DNA from: a virus
Virus record (IMG/VR): IMGVR_UViG_3300035182_000826
Location: 97,453-161,452 of that record
Reading direction: 5' to 3' (one strand)
DNA length: 64,000 nt
This document shows, piece by piece, positions 58,733 to 64,000 of this stretch. The notes beneath the pieces were generated by a model, which was given only the letters and a program-made list of their open reading frames with translations, was not told the DNA's origin and did not search any database. The position numbers were made by a program, and so were the translations under genes. Each line of letters begins with the position of its first letter. The first letter of the stretch is position 1.

Positions 58733-59216
58733 CCTCGGCGACACCGGTGAGGTCCGGCTCACTTCGAATTTAAGAGGCGTTAAGATATACACCAGGGCTC
58801 TTTCGTGAGCCCTGGGGCGTTTTAGGTGACACGAGAAAAGAATAGGTCCTCTTAGGTGCAGCGCGCACAGAGCGCATTAGCCGACAGATAGCGGGTTCAA
58901 TTGGTTCTTCAACAAGTTCTTCATTTGGAGAGAGTGGCCAGTTGCTCACACAGCGCGTGCCCATAGAGCGCATTAGCCGACAGATAGCGGGTTCAACATC
59001 ATCCGGCGACACGAGGCGACGCCGGCTCACACCGGCCAAGTGCTGTGCATAACTTATTGGCGGTGAGGTCCGGTGTGAGCCGGGCCTCACCGGTGTCGCC
59101 GAGGCTGTGCTCTATCGCTTATGGCGAACTGCACTTAAGAAAAGGCGTCAAATTAGAAGGTGGCCATTGTTACTCACAGTGCGTGCCCACAGAGCGCATT
59201 AGCCGACGAATAGCGG
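58733..59216. repeat. second repeat array, inverted relative to 24.1-25.0 kb
   Basis: Gene-free 560-bp gap (58719-59279). It has CCTCGGCGACACCGGTGAGG at 58733, its complement at 59085, and three copies of GCGCATTAGCCGACRRATAGC near 58870, 58970 and 59195. A long segment (about 58995-59160) is the near-perfect reverse complement of 24490-24640, including the DnaA-box-like site and the 12-bp hairpin at 59062-59091 (one mismatch). A terminator-like stem AGGGCTC / GAGCCCT lies at about 58794-58814. Confidence 0.85.
59062..59091. repeat. 12-bp hairpin of the second array
   Basis: GGTGAGGTCCGG, loop TGTGAG, CCGGGCCTCACC; one mismatch against the two copies in the first array. Confidence 0.85.
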
Positions 59217-59242
59217 AAACATGTAAGTCTATCGTGTCAGAA

Positions 59243-59250
59243 AATAAATA
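59243..59250 (+). promoter_or_regulatory. T4-type late promoter box
   Basis: AATAAATA, 29 bp before the 60-aa gene. Confidence 0.7.
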
Positions 59251-59279
59251 CCGTTGAAGTAGTTCGAAAGTAGGACGAT

Positions 59280-59462
59280 GTGAAGATCTACGACTTTTCA
59301 CTTTACGCAAAACGCAGGGCGTTGACAAAATCAGCAGCTCAGGTGAAAGAGTCGATGGAAAAAATCAATGAGCCAAACATGCCAAACACCCTGCGTGGCC
59401 ATGTTGAAACTTGGTTTTCACTTCATCAAGAAGTGCAGAACCTAATTAAAAAGGCTGGGTGA
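59280..59462 (+). CDS. small late protein
   Basis: 60 aa, GTG start after AGGA. Helical and charged (KSAAQVKESMEKINEPN). Not recognised. Confidence 0.55.
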   Translation: MKIYDFSLYAKRRALTKSAAQVKESMEKINEPNMPNTLRGHVETWFSLHQEVQNLIKKAG

Positions 59463-59475
59463 CATTCGCAATTTG

Positions 59476-59481
59476 TACAAT
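59476..59481 (+). promoter_or_regulatory. TACAAT -10 box before phosphoesterase
   Basis: TACAAT 24 bp before ATG 59506, with AGGAG in between. Confidence 0.45.
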
Positions 59482-59505
59482 TAGGTCTCTTCACAGGAGA
59501 CTCAC

Positions 59506-60318
59506 ATGCAGCTCAGAATTGCGTCAGACCTACACATTGAGGGTAAGCCGTTATACGACAAATACCCAGATGATCCGTTGCTATTCAGTGGACACTTTCT
59601 TCCAGTCGCCCCTAATGAAGATCAGCAGACGTTGATCTTAGCAGGTGACATCACCTCAAAACTCGCGAATCTGGAATTGATCTTTGAACAGGCGTCAAAG
59701 CGGTTTAATCGCGTGATTTACGTCCCAGGTAATCATGAGCGTTATTGGCATGACTTTGATGAGTGGACTGTGCAGGCTGAAAATCTCAAGCTAAAGTTCC
59801 CAAACATCTTCGCTGCAATGGATGGTGTTGAGCGAATTGAGCTTGACGGTGTCAGATTCATTTACGGCACCCTTTGGACTCTTGGTGGCCGTGATCTAAC
59901 AGAATGTCAAAATGTCCAAGACTCGCTGAACGACTTTTACCTGATCAGATACAATGGTGGCGTTTTTTCAGTGAGCTCCATGATTGACAAGTGCAATAAG
60001 CAAATTGATCTGATTGACACTTACCTGGCAGAACCAACAGAGTGTCATACCACTGTGGTGGTCACTCACCACCTGCCGTCATTCAAATTCTGCGCTGCGC
60101 GATTTGGTGGGCGTATCGACGGTGGTTTCGCTTCTAATTTTGATGATGTGATCAAGACTCGGAAGCCAGATTACTGGGTGTTTGGGCATACGCATGACAC
60201 TATTCAGCGAAAGCTTTATGGCACCATGTTCATCTGCAATCCAGCTGGTTACCCTGGTGAATATCACACACAGCACAACCAGTACATTGCCAATGGTCCT
60301 TTGGTGGTGAGTGTCTGA
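59506..60318 (+). CDS. calcineurin-like metallophosphoesterase
   Basis: 270 aa. SDLHIEG (Asp8, His10), AGDI (46-49), GNHE (75-78), VVTHHLP (about 184-190) and FGHTHD are the five metal-binding motifs in order. Possible substrates are nucleotides or 2',3'-cyclic ends. AGGAG before the start; 1-bp overlap with the next gene. Confidence 0.88.
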   Translation: MQLRIASDLHIEGKPLYDKYPDDPLLFSGHFLPVAPNEDQQTLILAGDITSKLANLELIFEQASKRFNRVIYVPGNHERYWHDFDEWTVQAENLKLKFPNIFAAMDGVERIELDGVRFIYGTLWTLGGRDLTECQNVQDSLNDFYLIRYNGGVFSVSSMIDKCNKQIDLIDTYLAEPTECHTTVVVTHHLPSFKFCAARFGGRIDGGFASNFDDVIKTRKPDYWVFGHTHDTIQRKLYGTMFICNPAGYPGEYHTQHNQYIANGPLVVSV

Positions 60319-60704
60319 TGGCTACGATCTATGAATTTACAGGGGCTCAGAAGATCCCATTTTCTGAGCGTGCGAATGTAGCCATCGCAAAGCTTGCAGA
60401 TGATTGGATCGACCATGTCAAGCAAGGCAAAACGCCGTTCTTTGCAGCAAAGTATCTTCAAGATGTTGATATTGGCTTCTCTGAGGACTTGAATCAAATT
60501 GCGCTCAGAGAGCGTAGCTTGAATTACTATCCAATCATCTATGGACCGCGAACAAAAACACCGGAGCAAAATGGATGGTTCATTCAGTTTTACATGAATG
60601 AGGAGCTTTTCACAATGCCAGAGATGCTAGGTGAAAGTAAAGCAAGAACGTTTGCGCTGATAGCATGGCTAACGTTGCGCTCATTGCTATCAAATGAACC
60701 ATAA
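60318..60704 (+). CDS. hypothetical protein
   Basis: 128 aa, alpha/beta (RANVAIAKLADDWIDHVKQG, SLNYYPIIYGPRTKTPE). Coupled to the phosphoesterase. Its stop codon lies within a tandem repeat. Not recognised. Confidence 0.6.
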   Translation: MATIYEFTGAQKIPFSERANVAIAKLADDWIDHVKQGKTPFFAAKYLQDVDIGFSEDLNQIALRERSLNYYPIIYGPRTKTPEQNGWFIQFYMNEELFTMPEMLGESKARTFALIAWLTLRSLLSNEP

Positions 60705-60739
60705 AAGAACCATAAAAGAACCATAAAAGAACCATAAAA
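60696..60739 (+). repeat. 11-bp A-tract tandem repeat
   Basis: GAACCATAAAA occurs four times head to tail. Its 11-bp period puts A-tracts in phase and should bend DNA just upstream of the HNH gene promoter. Confidence 0.92.
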
Positions 60740-60799
60740 AGAAACAATACTGTTGTCGGTTTGTGAGATAATGGAGACAACTCCATATGGTGCAAATCC

Positions 60800-61285
60800 A
60801 TGAAAAAACGATTCAAGTATCATGGTGTGATGTTTCTCAGGAGTCTTTCCCTTGAGGAAGGATTTTCGCTGGTGAATAGTGGTGAAGTCCTTATCAACGG
60901 GAAGGAATTCTCTCGTTGTAAGGGCTTTTCTCTTTTCAATCACTATCATGCCACAGGACGAGCAATCTTCTGCCCGTACTGTGAAGCGCATGCTAATCAG
61001 TGGGTGCTCACGCGACATAAGAATGACAAGGCGAACAGTCCTGTTCTTGAACTGTTCGGCGAAACTGCCGATGGACACCTGGTCATGATGACACGCGATC
61101 ATATCATCCCAAAGTCATTCTACGGCTATGATGTGATCGAGAACCTGCGTCCAATGTGTGAGCTCTGTAATCACTCACGCGGGAACCACATGGATCGTGA
61201 AGCAATCAGATTCATGCTGCTCAACCCAGGGCTTTATGACAGCAGGCGTTTTCTCACGGAGACAAACAATGAAAACGTTCAATGA
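60800..61285 (+). CDS. HNH endonuclease
   Basis: 161 aa. CPYC (58-61), MTRDHIIPKS (97-106, the HNH core), ENLRPMCELCNHSRGN with a second CxxC. Zinc-stabilised HNH nuclease, either free-standing homing or DNA processing. A GATAAT -10 box and a phased A-tract repeat lie upstream. Confidence 0.78.
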   Translation: MKKRFKYHGVMFLRSLSLEEGFSLVNSGEVLINGKEFSRCKGFSLFNHYHATGRAIFCPYCEAHANQWVLTRHKNDKANSPVLELFGETADGHLVMMTRDHIIPKSFYGYDVIENLRPMCELCNHSRGNHMDREAIRFMLLNPGLYDSRRFLTETNNENVQ

Positions 61286-61290
61286 GGAAG

Positions 61291-61650
61291 ATGTTGCAGT
61301 TTATGTTCGACCTCAAGAGAACTGATGGCGCCGACATCCTTGATAAGCTACCGGCCAAGTTCAAGGTGTCCAGGATGGAAGCCGCTCGGTGATGTCGGTC
61401 CTAACTGCTGACAAGTTCTCACCAATCATCACTTGATGACAACGCCAAGGCGGCCATTACCAAGACCGCGCCGGTGGAAGCAGTTGAACCGAAGGTTCGC
61501 AAGGTTCGCAAGGTTCGTGATAGCAAGCTGCAACGCATGGCCGCTGCGTTCCGTGAACTGGTGACTAGCGACAACGAGAAGGGTCAACCGCGTACTTGGT
61601 CGAACATCATGAAGGATACTGAAACCAAGCGTTTCGCATTGTCTGTCTAA
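61291..61650 (+). pseudogene. disrupted gene, apparent compensating frameshifts
   Basis: MLQFMFDLKRTDGADILDKL... runs from ATG 61291 to TGA 61390. MSVLTADKFSPIIT (61393-61434) follows in the +1 frame, then the original frame resumes as DDNAKAAITKTAPVEAVEPK and continues to RFALSV, TAA 61650. Joined, these give one coherent basic protein of about 118 aa ending before a terminator. A short ORF MKTFNEEDVAVYVRPQEN (61269-61325) overlaps. Explanations are decay, two sequencing indels, or three tiny genes. Confidence 0.45.
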
Positions 61651-61670
61651 GCGATCCTCGCCTGCAAAAG

Positions 61671-61700
61671 AAAATGGGACCCATTGGGTCCCATTTTGTT
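61671..61700. terminator. bidirectional terminator
   Basis: AAAATGGGACCC / GGGTCCCATTTT, ATT loop; between convergent genes. Confidence 0.93.
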
Positions 61701-61717
61701 TCTCTCTACTTAGACAA

Positions 61718-62767
61718 TCACTTGTCTTTGTCTCGACGATCTTTAACTTCCTTGATCGCTGCGAGCAAGTTCTCAAGCCTATAGCTCTTTCTTAGACCGC
61801 GCTGTTTTTCGATTATTTCTGGAAGACCACGCCATCTTTCGACTAGTTCTGGAATGCCTTCGGAACCGACTGCAAGATTGATTGCCTGTGCAATCTTCTG
61901 CAAGTCATTTATCTTGGCGGTGATTTCAGCGAGTTCAGCATTCACATCAAACTTCATCTGCTTACCTTCAGCAGCCCCATCGAACATCGACACGACTTTC
62001 TCTTGAAGCTTCACGAGGACTTCAGAGATTTCGTCTTGCAGGATCTTGGCCACTTCATTTGCCTTGCTCTTCAAGTATTTCTTGTCTGCGGCGACCAAGT
62101 CGGCCCTCATTGAATCACGTCCCGAACGCTCTGCTGGCCTGTTAGCCAAGCGCTCTTTTCTTTTAGCTAAACGATTGGCATCAGGAGTGATACCGTAGAT
62201 TTCAATCGTGCTTTCTTTGAAGATGTTGTCTGCATTGACTTCGTTTTCATCATCCGACAATGCAAGAGCAATCGAATTTTGTAGACGCATAAGTAAAGTC
62301 GACATTGGCATGCCTTCTTGTTCATAAGTATATGAACTACGCTGTATGACTGTGTTGTAGCGACCGGTAGATGGGTTCTTTACCTTTTGGTAATAATACT
62401 TGGCACGGCGTTTCTGGATCTTAGACTTCTCACCATCGACGGCAACAATTGAGTATTCAGCACGTACGCCAGGCAAGTTCTTAGATTTGTAAATCAAAGC
62501 GAATGGTTGACCTTCAACCTTGACGAAAACAGCAACATACTCGTTTTCTTTCATTGCGTCGATGATAGTCGTACGGTACTTGCTGACACTATTAACTGGC
62601 GAAGCAAGCTCAACGATTTCGGAACCTTTGCCGCCGATGGCAAGGCTACCCTTGGCGACGACATTCATCCAAGTATCAGGAATTTCGGATAGATTACCCT
62701 TATCCTCTTCTAAGATCCCGTATAGATCATTCAGATTTTCTGCGAGTATGGATTTTAGTAATGACAT
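61718..62767 (-). CDS. late hypothetical protein
   Basis: 349 aa. The N-terminal half is alpha/beta (EYVAVFVKVEGQPFALIYKS) and the C-terminal half is a long coiled-coil-rich region (KANEVAKILQDEISEVLVKL). AAGGAGAC and a GATAAATA late box lie upstream on its strand. Possibly a virion or injected protein; not recognised. Confidence 0.7.
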   Translation of the reverse strand: MSLLKSILAENLNDLYGILEEDKGNLSEIPDTWMNVVAKGSLAIGGKGSEIVELASPVNSVSKYRTTIIDAMKENEYVAVFVKVEGQPFALIYKSKNLPGVRAEYSIVAVDGEKSKIQKRRAKYYYQKVKNPSTGRYNTVIQRSSYTYEQEGMPMSTLLMRLQNSIALALSDDENEVNADNIFKESTIEIYGITPDANRLAKRKERLANRPAERSGRDSMRADLVAADKKYLKSKANEVAKILQDEISEVLVKLQEKVVSMFDGAAEGKQMKFDVNAELAEITAKINDLQKIAQAINLAVGSEGIPELVERWRGLPEIIEKQRGLRKSYRLENLLAAIKEVKDRRDKDK

Positions 62768-62795
62768 AATGTCTCCTTTGCAGGCATAAGTGAAC

Positions 62796-62803
62796 TATTT
62801 ATC
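62796..62803 (-). promoter_or_regulatory. T4-type late promoter box (minus strand)
   Basis: Minus strand reads GATAAATA, 28 bp before the 349-aa gene. Confidence 0.72.
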
Positions 62804-62883
62804 TAAACAGACTATAAGGACGAGGAAAGACCCATGCCAGATCAATCCCAAATTACTCAGTCGCAGTTGTATGTCTCAATGTA

Positions 62884-62905
62884 CGAGGGGCCCTAGGGCC
62901 CCTCG
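62884..62905. terminator. palindromic terminator
   Basis: CGAGGGGCCC / GGGCCCCTCG, TA loop; near-identical to the stem at 11574-11601. Confidence 0.7.
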
Positions 62906-63054
62906 GAGGCGTCTGGTGTCGCCGACAATAGTGCTTTAGGACCACTGTTATACTGCCACCGTTCGTATAACCCGACAATGGGTTAGGTTGAAAAGGCGTA
63001 AAAACCTAAAATGAAGCTGAAAGACCAGCTGCCTTCGGAGTACTGACATGATTT

Positions 63055-63258
63055 ATGACGTATTGGTTGTATCGGTTCTTCTTCGACGGCAATAAGCGCA
63101 CGTCACGCTTCATGATGAATGGCGTGCTCATGGAACACCCAGCGCTGGGTACGAGACGTGGGTGTGACCCCGACCATCGCCAGCATGGCCTGGCCCCAGT
63201 GGCCACAGCCCAAGGAGCCGACGTGAAAGCCAGACGCCGGCCGTCGCCTCGCTGCTGA
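63055..63258 (+). pseudogene. Fic-domain remnant
   Basis: YRFFFDGNKRTSRFMMNGVL matches the Fic core HxFxDGN(G/K)RTxR, but His is replaced by Arg and the rest of the domain is missing. The residues after about 35 do not look protein-like. Probably a decayed fragment of an AMP-transferase gene. There is no ribosome site at this ATG. Confidence 0.35.
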
Positions 63259-63329
63259 AGAAAGAAAGTGAATAACACCAGCACCTAGTAACGTGCCTAA
63301 CCCGCTCTCACTCAACCCCTAGGATCACC

Positions 63330-64000
63330 ATGACAGAAAAATCCATCACCTCATTCAAAGGCTTCGATGCCAATCTGAAGTGTCGAGGCTTCCAGTACGA
63401 AGTAGGGAAGAGCTACGAGCATGCTGGCGGCGTAGAAGTCTGCAAGAGCGGCTTTCATGCCTGCGAGTACCCGCTGAGCGTATTCCACTACTACCCACCA
63501 GCCGGCAGTCGATTCGCACTCGTTGAGCAATCCGGCTCGCTGAGTCGTCGAGGTGAGGACGGCAAAGTTGCCAGTCGCCATATCAGCGTGAAAGCCGAGC
63601 TAACCATCGCTGACCTGGTCAAAGCTGCGGTGGAGTACACAACCAGCCGCAGCAAACCTATAGACCCAGAATCCGCAGCATCCGCAACGGGCGACTACAG
63701 CACCGCATCCGCAACGGGCTACCAAGGAGCAGCGTCCTCCACGGGCTACCAAGGAGCAGCATCCGCAACGGGCGACTACGGCGCAGCATCCTCCACGGGC
63801 TACCAAGGAGCAGCATCCTCCACGGGCGACTACGGCGCAGCGTCCGCAACGGGCGACCGAGCCGCTGCATCCGCAACGGGCGACTACGGCGCAGCGTCCG
63901 CAACGGGCGACCGAGCCGCTGCATCCGCAACGGGCTACCAAGCCGCTGCGGCCGCGACTGGCGTATGCGGAGCAGTGTCCTCCACGGGCTACCAAGCCGC
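63330..64000 (+). CDS. partial repeat protein (pentapeptide-like ATG repeats), open at window end
   Basis: The N-terminal about 110 residues (SFKGFDANLKCRGFQYEVGK, GFHACEYPLSVFHYY, SVKAELTIADLVKAA) form a conserved domain found in many phage and prophage proteins. From about nt 63670 the protein is a tandem array of ASATGDYGAAS / STGYQGAAS units (about 11 residues), probably a beta-solenoid. No stop before 64000. GC-rich codons differ from the rest of the window. Confidence 0.75.
   Translation, partial: MTEKSITSFKGFDANLKCRGFQYEVGKSYEHAGGVEVCKSGFHACEYPLSVFHYYPPAGSRFALVEQSGSLSRRGEDGKVASRHISVKAELTIADLVKAAVEYTTSRSKPIDPESAASATGDYSTASATGYQGAASSTGYQGAASATGDYGAASSTGYQGAASSTGDYGAASATGDRAAASATGDYGAASATGDRAAASATGYQAAAAATGVCGAVSSTGYQA

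Larger units (their letters stand above)
62768..63329. other. 562-bp region with few genes
   Basis: Holds a late box, a 20-codon frame at 62834-62896 with GAGGA upstream that ends inside a palindromic terminator (62884-62905), and a partial dispersed repeat (GGTGTCGCCGAC near 62919). TATACT/TATAAC boxes near 62950-62980 and a Fic-like remnant follow. Composition becomes GC-rich from about 63050. Confidence 0.6.

Noticed and set aside
63600-63995. Minus-strand Cys/Arg/Gly repeat ORFs
   Set aside because: Reverse reading of the ATG-repeat protein; the + strand frame has a conserved N-terminal domain.

Overview
The window is a stretch of a lytic, T4-superfamily contractile-tailed phage genome (myovirus). 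The neck, sheath, tube, terminase, recombination, clamp-loader and ribonucleotide reductase genes are recognisably T4-type. About 19 sites match the T4 late-promoter octamer (NNTAAATA), each just upstream of a gene. Genes are dense, mostly on the + strand, and often overlap by 4 bp. I saw no rRNA, tRNA or CRISPR array. The host cannot be named from the sequence; host-like, GC-rich early genes suggest a moderately GC-rich proteobacterium (inference).

Layout. 1-17.1 kb: late morphogenesis (gp13-, gp14-, gp15-like neck/tail completion, an amidoligase-like enzyme, sheath gp18, a free-standing homing endonuclease, tube gp19, an AAA+ ATPase, a gp54-like baseplate protein, gp4-like nuclease, small terminase, ferritin-like protein, large terminase). 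17.1-22.8 kb: small genes, phoH on the minus strand, a 691-aa structural protein and a GIY-YIG nuclease. 22.9-24 kb: a second, GC-rich AAA+ ATPase. 24.07-25.02 kb: a gene-free array of GC-rich inverted repeats. 25-30.7 kb: kinase-like protein and an RNA-repair set (DRB0094-type RNA ligase, a second ligase-fold protein, an HD-Pnk fusion). 30.9-35.7 kb: gp32-like SSB, UvsX, UvsY-like, UvsW and a degenerate prohead-protease-like protein. 35.9 kb: GH108-type endolysin. 36.6-40.8 kb: nrdA, nrdB, glutaredoxin. 41.3-45.8 kb: small membrane protein and tail-fibre genes. 47.2-53.8 kb: replication block with clamp loader (gp44, gp62-like), GroES-like protein, an RlaP-type nucleotidyltransferase and two small genes that look like consecutive halves of a miniature family C (DnaE) polymerase. 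53.8-58.7 kb: small early genes, UDG-like protein, ATP-dependent DNA ligase. 58.7-59.2 kb: a second repeat array, inverted relative to the first. 59.3-64 kb: phosphoesterase, HNH nuclease, a disrupted gene, a late minus-strand protein, a Fic remnant and the start of a GC-rich repeat protein.

Regulation seems to have two layers. Late genes carry the TAAATA box. Early or middle genes are GC-rich and start from TATAAT/TACAAT -10 boxes. Five of these lie downstream of TGTAAC...GTTACA inverted repeats, with right-arm to -10 spacings of 30, 30, 31, 33 and 19 bp. Four genes look leaderless. The most unusual items are the split mini-DnaE, the TGTAAC/GTTACA operators, the flip-flop hairpin repeats and the RNA-repair cluster.
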